This document shows, piece by piece, positions 1-5,742 of a stretch of DNA of 7,296 nucleotides (position 1 is the first letter of the stretch; the number at the start of each line of letters is the position of its first letter). The translations under genes were made by a program, and so were the position numbers. The notes under the pieces were generated by a model. The model was not told the origin of the DNA. It ran no database searches and worked only from the letters and a program-made list of their open reading frames with translations. The stretch covers positions 1-7,296 of the forward strand of contig JACDAP010000158.1 of NCBI GenBank assembly GCA_013695395.1, in the 5' to 3' direction. Source of the DNA: Solirubrobacterales bacterium. Its GTDB lineage: Bacteria; Actinomycetota; Thermoleophilia; Solirubrobacterales; Solirubrobacteraceae.

Positions 1-1
1 G

Positions 2-123
2 GCCGGGCGGCGAGCCGCCCCGGACGCCGAGCTGCGCGCCTGGGCCCTGGCGCAGACGGCGGAGGCGCAGAACGCGCCGCTTTGGACGCGGCTGGCCGAG
101 CTGGGCGTCGCAACGGCACCGTG
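2..123 (+). CDS. C-terminal fragment of an unrecognised protein
   Basis: An open frame enters from the left edge and ends at the TGA at 121-123, giving about 40 visible residues that finish in LAELGVATAP. The codons carry G or C at most third positions, and the residues (alternating Ala, Leu, Glu and Gln, with two Trp) look like a helical C terminus rather than a random frame. The start lies outside the window. No domain can be named from this much sequence. It converges on the HI0933-family gene, whose stop is about 155 bases away, so the two genes end towards each other. The other two forward frames through this stretch look less protein-like, being Arg/Gly-rich. Confidence is moderate that it is a real gene end, with no claim on function. 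Confidence 0.5.
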
Positions 124-277
124 ACGCCATCGGGGCTGACCCGACTACGGCGGCCGCGGCGTGTCCGTCCGAAGCGGTGCCCCGGGGTCGTCGGCAGCGC
201 CCGCTCTTCACTTCAGAATCGTCAGTGCCAGCGTCAACACGCTTGATGACTTGTTTGCGTGATACGGCCAGCCGGTG

Positions 278-1456
278 TCATACGAACTGCGCCGCCGCGT
301 AGCCCGACGCCCAGGCCCACTGGAAGTTGAACCCGCCCAAGTGACCGCTGACGTCCAGCACCTCGCCAACGAAATAGAGGCCCGGGCTTCTCAGCGATTC
401 CATGGTCTTGGACGACACTTCGCGGGTGTCGACGCCGCCCAGGGTGACCTCGGCGGTGCGGTAGCCCTCGGTGCCGGCCGGCACCACCTGCCAGCCGCCG
501 AGCTTCTCGGCGATGTCGCGCAGCCCGGCCGGGGTGTACTGCTTCATCGGCTTGGAGGCGAACCACCGGTCGGCCAGAAGGGCCGCCATCTTCTTGGTGA
601 AGAGCTCGCCCAGCAGGGTCTTCAGCTCGCTGTTGGGGCGCGCGGCCTGCTGGCCTTGCAGCCACTCCAGGGCGTCGCGGTCGGGGAGCAGGTTGATCTC
701 CACGGCATCGCCGAGGTGCCAGAACGATGAGATCTGGAGGATCGCCGGGCCGCTGAGGCCGCGATGGGTGAACAGGATGTTCTCGCGGAAACTCTGACCG
801 TTGCAGCTGACCTGGCAGGCCACCGACGTGCCGGACAGCTCGGTGCACATCTCCTTGAGTTGGTCGGTGATGATGAACGGCACCAGACCGGCGCGGGTGG
901 CCAGCACGTCGTGGCCGAACTGGCGAGCGATCTCGTAGCCGAAGCCGGTGGCGCCCAGCGTCGGAATCGACAGGCCGCCGGTGGCGACCACCAGCGACGG
1001 CGCGGCGACGAGGCCCATACCGGTGCTCAACACGTATCCGGCCTCGGTTCTGTCGATCTGCTGCACCGAGGTGTCCAGGCGCAGGTCAACGCCAGCCTGC
1101 CGGCATTCCTCCAGGAGCATTTCGAGGATGTCCTTGGACTTGTTGTCGCAGAACAGCTGGCCCAGTTTCTTCTCGTGATACGGCACGCCGTGCTCGCTGA
1201 CCATGGCGATGAAGTCCCACTGGGTGTAACGGGCCAGGGCTGACTTGCAGAAATGCGGGTTCTGCGAGAAGAAGTTGTCCGGGTCCGTGTGCACGTTGGT
1301 GAAGTTGCAGCGGCCACCACCGGACATGAGGATCTTCTTGCCCGCCTTGTTGGCGTGCTCGATGAGCAGCACCTGTCGGCCGCGTGCGGCGGCGGTCAGG
1401 GCACACATCAGGCCGGCGGCACCTGCGCCGATGATCACAACGTCGGTAGAGCGCAC
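278..1456 (-). CDS. HI0933/YhiN-family NAD(P)/FAD-dependent oxidoreductase
   Basis: This is a complete flavoprotein of 392 residues, the usual length for the HI0933 (BaiN/YhiN-like) family, whose physiological substrate is generally unknown. Visible marks are the N-terminal Rossmann dinucleotide motif GAGAAG at residues 10-15 with the ribose-binding Glu33, and the family signature from Gly39 to Asn54 (KKILMSGGGRCNFTN). A second flavin-contact ATGG lies at 158-161, followed by GATGFGY at 168-174. The C-terminal FAD-closing segment GLYFVGEVLDVSGHLGGFNF is at 359-378, followed by QWAWASG. The start is GTG at 1454-1456, preceded by GAGGA about six bases upstream, which supports this start. No signal peptide or membrane span is seen, so it should be cytosolic. 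The wording is very close to what I remember of Pseudomonas members, unlike the rest of the window. It lies 72 bases downstream of the vapC-like gene on the same strand, but shared transcription is unproven. Confidence 0.93.
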   Translation of the reverse strand: MRSTDVVIIGAGAAGLMCALTAAARGRQVLLIEHANKAGKKILMSGGGRCNFTNVHTDPDNFFSQNPHFCKSALARYTQWDFIAMVSEHGVPYHEKKLGQLFCDNKSKDILEMLLEECRQAGVDLRLDTSVQQIDRTEAGYVLSTGMGLVAAPSLVVATGGLSIPTLGATGFGYEIARQFGHDVLATRAGLVPFIITDQLKEMCTELSGTSVACQVSCNGQSFRENILFTHRGLSGPAILQISSFWHLGDAVEINLLPDRDALEWLQGQQAARPNSELKTLLGELFTKKMAALLADRWFASKPMKQYTPAGLRDIAEKLGGWQVVPAGTEGYRTAEVTLGGVDTREVSSKTMESLRSPGLYFVGEVLDVSGHLGGFNFQWAWASGYAAAQFV

Positions 1457-1528
1457 AACACGTCCTCAAGCACGGTGAATCTCGGGGTGGATCCCTGGGG
1501 TCGCCGGGCGCCGGACCTTGGCAGCCTG

Positions 1529-1903
1529 TCAGGTGGTGAGCTTGGCCAGGCGGGTGTCATAGGTGAGCAGGTCGCGGCCGGCGGGGGTGGCGACGGCGAG
1601 GACCATGGCGTCCGGCAACCGGAGGTGGCGGTGAAGGGCGCGGAGTTCGGCGGCGCGCGCGGCGGTGTCGGCCTCGAGCGGTTCGACGGTGATGCCCATC
1701 GCAGCGATCGCGTGTCGTGCTTCAGCGGTGCGGCCGGCCCGGGCGAACGCGACGAGGACCTCGCTGTAGGCGCTGGCCGGGACGATCAATTCGCGGCCGG
1801 CGTGGTCGGCGGCCTCCACCTCGGTCACGGCGCGGTCGTGATGGGCGTCGCTGGCATCGAGGAGACCGATCAGGACGTTGGCGTCAAGGATCAGCGGTCC
1901 CAT
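1529..1903 (-). CDS. vapC: PIN-domain toxin of module 1 (VapC family)
   Basis: A 124-residue PIN-domain protein, typical VapC length, expected to be a Mg2+-dependent ribonuclease held inactive by its partner antitoxin. The acidic residues of the PIN active site are all present in the right order: Asp7 in LILDANVLIGLLD, Glu48 in ASAYSEVLV, Asp98 in RLPDAMVLA and Asp116 in LLTYDTRLA. Nothing suggests inactivation. The ATG (1901-1903) lies inside the end of the antitoxin gene: the frames overlap by 13 bases, with GAGG just before the ATG, so translation is probably coupled. The target RNA cannot be predicted from sequence. Family knowledge suggests specific tRNA or rRNA cleavage. The gene points towards the HI0933-family gene, 72 bases away. 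Its sequence is clearly different from the second PIN toxin at 2239-2661, so this is not a recent duplication. Confidence 0.88.
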   Translation of the reverse strand: MGPLILDANVLIGLLDASDAHHDRAVTEVEAADHAGRELIVPASAYSEVLVAFARAGRTAEARHAIAAMGITVEPLEADTAARAAELRALHRHLRLPDAMVLAVATPAGRDLLTYDTRLAKLTT

Positions 1904-2109
1904 TCGCCTCGCAAGCGATCGACCTCGTCGGGCTCGTAGATCCCGGCGGCGATCCCGGCATGCCTTCGGATCCTTGAGCCGCGGAGGGCGAGGACGATCT
2001 CACCGTCCCTGGCGGCGCGAACGACGACCTCGTCGCCAACATGCAGCCCGGCCTCGCGCATCGCTTCAACCGGGATCGTGATCTGGTGCTTCGAAGAGAC
2101 CTTTGGCAT
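1891..2109 (-). CDS. vapB: AbrB/SpoVT-fold antitoxin of module 1 (VapB type)
   Basis: A 72-residue protein. Its N-terminal half is an AbrB/MazE-type swapped-hairpin DNA-binding domain: KVSSKHQITIPVEAMREAGL (residues 3-22) followed by VGDEVVVRAARDGEIVLAL (24-42). The C-terminal part, roughly 45-72 (rich in Arg, Asp and Glu, ending RLRGEWDR), should be the arm that wraps and blocks the PIN toxin. The frame stays open upstream to 2211, but the domain begins exactly at the ATG at 2107-2109. The upstream residues are unlike the family, so I chose the short form. A TATTGT box sits six bases before this ATG, which would make the transcript leaderless, and an inverted repeat at 2111-2140 overlaps it. 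Autorepression by the antitoxin or toxin-antitoxin complex is the likely control. The stop overlaps the toxin start by 13 bases. Confidence 0.87.
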   Translation of the reverse strand: MPKVSSKHQITIPVEAMREAGLHVGDEVVVRAARDGEIVLALRGSRIRRHAGIAAGIYEPDEVDRLRGEWDR

Positions 2110-2110
2110 A

Positions 2111-2140
2111 CCTTTACAATACCAGGGCAAATAGTAAAGG
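2111..2140. promoter_or_regulatory. Inverted-repeat operator and promoter of module 1
   Basis: Two 10-base half sites, CCTTTACAAT (2111-2120) and ATAGTAAAGG (2131-2140), form an inverted repeat with 9 of 10 matching positions and a 10-base spacer. They sit in an AT-rich patch directly upstream of the module 1 antitoxin. On the minus strand TATTGT (2116-2121) fits the actinobacterial -10 consensus TANNNT and lies six bases from the ATG, so the transcript could start at the ATG itself. No convincing -35 is visible. AbrB-type antitoxins commonly bind such repeats to repress their own operon. That this is the operator is inference from position and symmetry. Confidence 0.6.
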
Positions 2141-2238
2141 AGAGGGTAGGGCGGCCGCAAGCCCATCATCGATCCCGCGCGTTTGCCCGTCGTCCCAAGC
2201 AGCAGTCGCACGGGTCGGCTCCGGCGCGCTCGGGACGC

Positions 2239-2661
2239 TCAGTCGGGCATGAGGATGTGGAGCGTCGGGAGGAAGTCCGCGTATCGCGGTCGGTCGCGCG
2301 TCAGGAGCGCTCGGCCGGTGATCGCCGCGTGGGCGGCGATGTAGAAGTCCGGCAGCGGTGAGCGCCTGGCTCCTCCTCGACGCCGGTACTCCAGGAAGAT
2401 CCGTCCGGCCAGGAACGCGGCGTCCCACGGGAGCGCCTCGCGCTCGATGCGGGTGGGCAGTGCGGCGTCGAGGTCCTCGATGCGGTCGAAGCCCACCCCG
2501 AGCTCGGCGTAGACGATCGGGTTGATCACCACAGGACCGCGATCGAACGCTCGTGCGAGCTGCTCGGCGGACCAGTCGACCCACTGCGGGTCGTCGGTGA
2601 AGACGTCGAGCAGGACGTTGGTGTCGACGATCGTCCCGAACGCAGGCGGCTCAGTCGTCAC
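2239..2661 (-). CDS. vapC: PIN-domain toxin of module 2 (VapC family)
   Basis: A 140-residue PIN-domain protein, predicted to be a Mg2+-dependent ribonuclease toxin. The expected acidic residues are present: Asp13 in GTIVDTNVLLDVF, Glu53 in IVYAELGVGF, Asp105 in SPLPDFYIAAHA and Asp123 in LLTRDRPRY. The last two motifs are in the form common among VapC toxins. The start is GTG at 2659-2661, within the last codons of the antitoxin gene (11-base overlap). No strong ribosome binding site precedes it, which suggests coupling to antitoxin translation. Its gene ends 129 bases before the module 1 antitoxin start, and that gap holds module 1's own promoter-operator. The two modules are therefore in tandem but probably separate transcription units. 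The RNA target is unknown. Confidence 0.88.
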   Translation of the reverse strand: MTTEPPAFGTIVDTNVLLDVFTDDPQWVDWSAEQLARAFDRGPVVINPIVYAELGVGFDRIEDLDAALPTRIEREALPWDAAFLAGRIFLEYRRRGGARRSPLPDFYIAAHAAITGRALLTRDRPRYADFLPTLHILMPD

Positions 2662-2875
2662 GGCGCGTCAGGGCCATGATCTCGTCGGTGCTCATCGGCG
2701 TCCTGGCCCGGGCCCGCATGCCCGCCACCAGGTCCGCGCCGGCGCTCTCCTGACGCCGCACCAGGCGAACCCCGTCGTCTGCGAGTTCGAACTCGACCTC
2801 ACTGCCGGCCGTGATCCCGAGCCGACGCCGCACATCCTGGGGGATCGTCACCTGTCCCTTGCTCGTAACTCGCAT
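2651..2875 (-). CDS. vapB: AbrB/SpoVT-fold antitoxin of module 2 (VapB type)
   Basis: A 74-residue antitoxin opening with the textbook AbrB-family hairpin MRVTSKGQVTIPQDVRRRLG (1-20), then ITAGSEVEFELADDGVRLV (21-39). This is the DNA-binding, swapped-dimer half. The C-terminal 35 residues or so (Ala/Arg-rich, ending MSTDEIMALTRRDD) should bind the PIN toxin. The ATG is at 2873-2875 and coincides with the first domain residue, so the start is secure. TAGGCT (TANNNT type) lies six bases upstream, again compatible with a leaderless mRNA, although AGG a few bases before the ATG could act as a weak ribosome binding site. A perfect palindrome at 2893-2912 lies just beyond. It is transcribed divergently from the SMI1/KNR4 gene at 2967. 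Confidence 0.9.
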   Translation of the reverse strand: MRVTSKGQVTIPQDVRRRLGITAGSEVEFELADDGVRLVRRQESAGADLVAGMRARARTPMSTDEIMALTRRDD

Positions 2876-2892
2876 CGGCCTAGCCTACCGCA

Positions 2893-2912
2893 GTAATACC
2901 GACCGGTATTAC
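2893..2912. promoter_or_regulatory. Perfect palindrome upstream of module 2 (putative operator)
   Basis: Nine-base arms GTAATACCG (2893-2901) and CGGTATTAC (2904-2912) are perfectly complementary around a 2-base centre. The site lies 17 bases upstream of the module 2 antitoxin ATG, in an AT-rich island within very GC-rich DNA, where the -35 and spacer of the TAGGCT (2882-2887) promoter would be. It also lies in the divergent gap to the SMI1/KNR4 gene, so it could affect both directions. Its sequence differs from the module 1 repeat, consistent with separate recognition by each antitoxin. The symmetry is seen directly and the operator role is inferred. Confidence 0.65.
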
Positions 2913-2947
2913 GTTGCGTCGCGCCCCCGTCGCTGCCGATCCCCGTG

Positions 2948-2960
2948 CCTCACAATGAGG
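2948..2960 (+). promoter_or_regulatory. Hairpin covering the ribosome binding site of the SMI1/KNR4 gene
   Basis: CCTCA (2948-2952) and TGAGG (2956-2960) are perfect complements around the 3-base loop CAA. The right arm contains the GAGG Shine-Dalgarno sequence, six bases before the ATG at 2967. If it folds in the mRNA, the ribosome binding site would be masked. A G-T pair could add one more base pair below. The stem is short, so the effect may be weak. Confidence 0.35.
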
Positions 2961-2966
2961 TCAACG

Positions 2967-3532
2967 ATGGCGAAGGCTGACCCGGACACCACACGACGCC
3001 TGCACGAGCTGGGCGGCCACCTTCGCCGGCTCGGGTTGCCGATCGCCGAGCATCTGCGGCCAGGTCTGAGTGACGAGGAGATGGACGCGATCACCCACCC
3101 GCTCGGGATCGACCTGCCGCCGCAGCTGCGGGCTTTGTGGGCGTGGCACGACGGCGCCGAGTACCCGACTGGATGATCACCCGGCAGATGCAGTTCATCG
3201 AGCTCGCGTGGGCCGTACGCGACGTCATCATGACCCGGGAGATCGACGACGAAAACCCGCCGGCGATGTTCGAGCGTCACTGGTTCTACGCGTTCGCCGC
3301 GCTCGACGGAGGGGGACCGGCCGTCGATTGTCGTCCGGACCGGAGCGCTGCCGTCTTCGGCTTCGAGCAAGAGTACGGTCGCACCCCCGAGCCACAGTTC
3401 GAGGACTTCAACGCGCTGATCGACTGGTGGCTCGAGCTGTTCGCGGCTGACCAGTTCTACAAGCCTGACGACGAACGCCAGGTGGCCGAGCGAGAGCTCA
3501 ACCTCCCCGAGGAACTGATCATGCTCGTGTAG
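2967..3532 (+). pseudogene. SMI1/KNR4-family protein, split by a frameshift
   Basis: Two frames together make one protein of about 188 residues. The first, from ATG 2967 (GAGG six bases upstream), gives 69 residues and stops at 3174-3176. Residues 35-63, LSDEEMDAITHPLGIDLPPQLRALWAWHDG in outline, carry the SMI1/KNR4 core: acidic helix, LG.xLPpxLRxLW, then W-H-D-G. The rest continues in the -1 frame from about Trp at 3170-3172 (WMITRQMQFIELAWAVRD) through DDENPPAMFERHWFYAFAALDG to LPEELIMLV and the stop at 3530-3532. The family includes immunity proteins of contact-dependent and polymorphic toxins. Here no toxin gene is adjacent. The shift lies around 3164-3176 and equals a net loss of one base (or four), so this is either a recent pseudogene or a sequencing error. 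No slippery heptamer is obvious, so programmed frameshifting is unlikely. Confidence 0.65.
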
Positions 3533-3542
3533 CTCGACGGGT

Positions 3543-3555
3543 CGGGCAAGGCCCG
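3543..3555 (+). terminator. Possible weak terminator hairpin after the SMI1/KNR4 gene
   Basis: CGGGC (3543-3547) pairs with GCCCG (3551-3555) around an AAG loop, 10 bases after the stop of the SMI1/KNR4 reading frame. Only a short TTT follows, about eight bases downstream, so it lacks a proper U-tract. The location fits a terminator between convergent genes, but the call is weak. The rest of 3556-3730 shows no other gene. Confidence 0.22.
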
Positions 3556-3730
3556 CGGGCGGTTTGTCCGTACGAGGGTCCCTGGCGCCCTGATGCGGTC
3601 ACACCACGGGACGGGACTCAGCTTAGGGGACACCCGCCGCCGAGCTGCCGCTCTCCACCCGCGAGTGTTCGGTGAGGAGTCTGTGGTTCGGATCGAGGTG
3701 GAGCCGTTGCGGCGCGACCACATCGCTCGA

Positions 3731-5209
3731 TCACGCCGTAGAGGACGGGCCGAACCAGGTTGTCAGCGCTTCCTCAAGTCCGCTCCCGCTCCCGTCCCCG
3801 ACCCCGACCCAGGCGACGTACCCGTCGGGGCGAACGAGTACGGCGCTGGGAGCGGGTACCGCGCCGAGGACCGGAAGCTCCCAGTCCCCGCCGTAGGTCG
3901 CCTCGACGAGCTGGACCCGGTGTGCCCAGGGCGTGATGTCGACGCCGCCGGGCGTACCGAGGTTGAGCAGCACCGGCCGGGCGGCGTGCAGCAGCGTGAA
4001 GGCCCGGAGCGGGCCGTCGGCGGTCGCGAGCTCGAGATCGGGCATCCGGCGCCCGAGCAGCGGATGGCCCTCGCCGAGGTCGTAGTGGATGTCCAGCCCA
4101 GAGATGAGCCCCGCGATCTGCTTGCGCGGCTCGTCCATGACCGCCAGCTCCGAGACGACGTCGACCAGCGCCTGCATCCGCTCGTCCCGGCGCTGAAGCG
4201 TAGCCTGCGCCATCGTGTGCTGGAGCGCGCGGGCGGCCACCGGGTGGCGCTCGTCGTGGTAGGTATCCAGGAGGTGCTCCGGGGAGGTCCCGTCGACCAC
4301 CTGAGCGAGCTTCCAGCCCAGGTTCACCGCGTCCTGCAGGCCGAGGCCGAGGCCCTGCCCACCGGCCGGGTAGTGGATGTGCGCGGAGTCGCCGGCGAGC
4401 AGGACCCGCCCAGCGCGGTAGGCCGCGGCCTGCCGGGTCGTGTCGCTGAACCGCGAGATCCACGTCGGCGTGTGGACGCCGAAATCGGTCCCGTACACCG
4501 TGATCAGCGCCTCCTTCAGCTCCTCCATGGTGGGGTCGGGGCCGGAGCCGATCTGCTGCTCGGTAAGGACGACGCGCACCGTCCTGCCGTCCTCCATCAG
4601 GTGCAGGGCGTGGATGCCGGTGGCGTCGTGGCGGATGCCCGGCGGCGGCTCCTCCGTCAGCTCGACCTCGGCGATCAGGTTGCTCCTGGTCGCATCCCAG
4701 CCGGGGAAGTCGATCCCGGCCGCCTTCCGCACGACGCTGCGCCCGCCGTCGCAGCCGACGAGGTACCGCGCCCGCAGCGACCGGCCGTCGGCCAGCGCGA
4801 CGTCGACGCCGGCGCCGTCCTGCGCGAACCCCGCTACCTCGCAGCCGTAGAGCATCTGCACCGGCAGCTCGGCGACCCAGGCGGCCATGATCCGCTCGAT
4901 CTTGTTCTGAAAGATCCCGAGCGAGTAGGGATGGCGGGTCGGGAAGTCGCTCATGTCGAGCACCGTCGCGGCCAGCATCGCGGCCTGGGCGACCTGTCCC
5001 TCGGCAAGGAAGCGCTCGGCCACCCCGCGCTGGTCGAGCACCTCGATCGTGCGCGCGTGGAATCCGCCGGCACGCGAGCCGGCCAGCACATGATCGGGGC
5101 GCCGCTCCACCAGTGCGACGTCCACCTCCGCCAGCGCCAGCTCGGCCGCCAGCATCATCCCCGCCGGACCTCCTCCAGCGATCACCACAGCATGTTCGGT
5201 CACGCGCAT
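3731..5209 (-). CDS. FAD-dependent monooxygenase, aromatic-ring-hydroxylase (class A) type
   Basis: A complete 492-residue group A flavoprotein monooxygenase of the phenol-hydroxylase/polyketide-hydroxylase/Rox-like branch. Such enzymes use NAD(P)H and O2 to hydroxylate aromatic compounds, polyketides or antibiotics. Visible marks: GxGxxG as GGGPAG at 12-17 with Glu35 at the end of beta-2; RTIEVLDQRG at 53-62; the DG motif CDGGRSVVRK at 153-162; the GD motif AGDSAHIHYPAGGQGLGLGL at 272-291, followed by QDAVNLGWKL. After about residue 375 comes the thioredoxin-like C-terminal domain found in this branch (LGRRMPDLEL, RPVLLNLG, VLVRPDGYVAWVG), usually without redox cysteines, as here. The ATG at 5207-5209 has AAGGAG three bases upstream; GTG at 5201-5203 is an alternative. 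It has no signal peptide and stands alone on its strand, with palindromes at 5267-5307 suggesting a local repressor. The substrate cannot be told. Confidence 0.92.
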   Translation of the reverse strand: MRVTEHAVVIAGGGPAGMMLAAELALAEVDVALVERRPDHVLAGSRAGGFHARTIEVLDQRGVAERFLAEGQVAQAAMLAATVLDMSDFPTRHPYSLGIFQNKIERIMAAWVAELPVQMLYGCEVAGFAQDGAGVDVALADGRSLRARYLVGCDGGRSVVRKAAGIDFPGWDATRSNLIAEVELTEEPPPGIRHDATGIHALHLMEDGRTVRVVLTEQQIGSGPDPTMEELKEALITVYGTDFGVHTPTWISRFSDTTRQAAAYRAGRVLLAGDSAHIHYPAGGQGLGLGLQDAVNLGWKLAQVVDGTSPEHLLDTYHDERHPVAARALQHTMAQATLQRRDERMQALVDVVSELAVMDEPRKQIAGLISGLDIHYDLGEGHPLLGRRMPDLELATADGPLRAFTLLHAARPVLLNLGTPGGVDITPWAHRVQLVEATYGGDWELPVLGAVPAPSAVLVRPDGYVAWVGVGDGSGSGLEEALTTWFGPSSTA

Positions 5210-5266
5210 CCGCTCCTTCGTCTTGGTCGGTTCTGAGGTACGGCGGGCGATTATGGGGGACGATCC

Positions 5267-5307
5267 GAGGCCTCATGAGGACCTCGATTCCGCTATAAGT
5301 TCGAGGT
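5267..5307. promoter_or_regulatory. Nested palindromes upstream of the monooxygenase
   Basis: GAGGCCTC (5267-5274) is a perfect 8-base palindrome and overlaps CCTCATGAGG (5271-5280), a perfect 10-base palindrome. Immediately next, ACCTCGA (5281-5287) and TCGAGGT (5301-5307) are perfect inverted 7-mers flanking an AT-richer core, CTATAAGT (5293-5300), that could be a -10 region (TTATAG on the minus strand). The cluster lies 58-98 bases upstream of the monooxygenase ATG, where a TetR- or MarR-type repressor would usually bind. No regulator gene is adjacent in the window. Symmetry is directly seen; function is inferred. Confidence 0.5.
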
Positions 5308-5742
5308 GGAGAGGGCGCGTGGAAACCCCGCGCCGATCACGACGACCTCCGTGCTCCGCGTCACTACGCGGACCAGCCGGGATCGTGGAAGAGACCACCG
5401 CCACCGCGGCGAACCAAGGGCGGCGTGACGTCGAAGGGAGTGGCGGTGGGAGCCAGCCCGGCGTCGAGCCACGCGCCGACGATCGCCACCGTCCCGGGCG
5501 ACAAAAGCGACCAGCGGCTACTGCATTCTGCCGCACCGGGCACTACCGGTGCTCGTCCAGAGCAGCAGTCCCAGGTGGCTCGTGACGTTGTGCCTCTCGT
5601 GAGCACTGACACCTCGCCAGCGATCGTCGATGCGACTGCTCCTTGCAGCCAGGAGCAGCCGTCAGCCGAGCCCCGCCGGACCGCCGCGGACTTAGCAACT
5701 TCTGAGGTTCCGCTCAACGTCTGCTCAGCCGCGGCCGACACC
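5308..5742. other. Stretch without a convincing gene, with two hairpins
   Basis: No supported gene lies in this 435-base stretch. Open frames run through it on both strands, including an upstream extension of the small gene at 5743. Their third codon positions are less GC-biased than in the neighbouring genes, and their residue make-up (Ser, Thr, Ala and Pro without hydrophobic pattern) is not protein-like. Two clean inverted repeats stand out. GCACCGG (5533-5539) pairs with CCGGTGC (5546-5552) around a 6-base loop. CTGCTCC (5636-5642) pairs with GGAGCAG (5652-5658) around a 9-base loop. Neither has a U-tract. It may be a degraded gene remnant or a long regulatory region. Confidence 0.4.

Noticed and set aside
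232..248. A 6-bp stem with 5-base loop downstream of the HI0933-family gene as terminator
   Set aside because: The stem is short, includes a wobble pair and is not followed by a T-run on the minus strand.
1489..1494. A GGATCC (BamHI) site close to the ancestry change, as a sign of a cloning junction
   Set aside because: A second GGATCC lies at 1968-1973 inside the antitoxin gene, and a single six-base site is expected by chance, so it is no evidence of ligation.
2110..2211. A longer start for the module 1 antitoxin at 2211
   Set aside because: The extra 34 residues do not resemble AbrB antitoxins, and the extension would place the promoter-operator repeat inside the coding region.
3164..3176. 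Programmed -1 ribosomal frameshifting in the SMI1/KNR4 gene
   Set aside because: No X-XXY-YYZ slippery sequence is seen at the crossing, and the family is not known for frameshifting.
3593..5236. A 547-codon open frame on the plus strand across the monooxygenase gene
   Set aside because: It is antisense to a flavoprotein with every expected motif. Its translation is Arg/Gly/His-rich without domain pattern, as expected from the reverse of a high-GC gene.
3774..5276. A 500-codon open frame on the minus strand in another frame of the monooxygenase
   Set aside because: The translation is almost entirely Arg, Ala, Gly and Pro, a typical frame shadow in GC-rich coding DNA.
5425..5742. An N-terminal extension of the small protein from GTG 5425
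   Set aside because: Codon bias is weaker, there is no hydrophobic pattern, and the domain-like part begins only near 5743.
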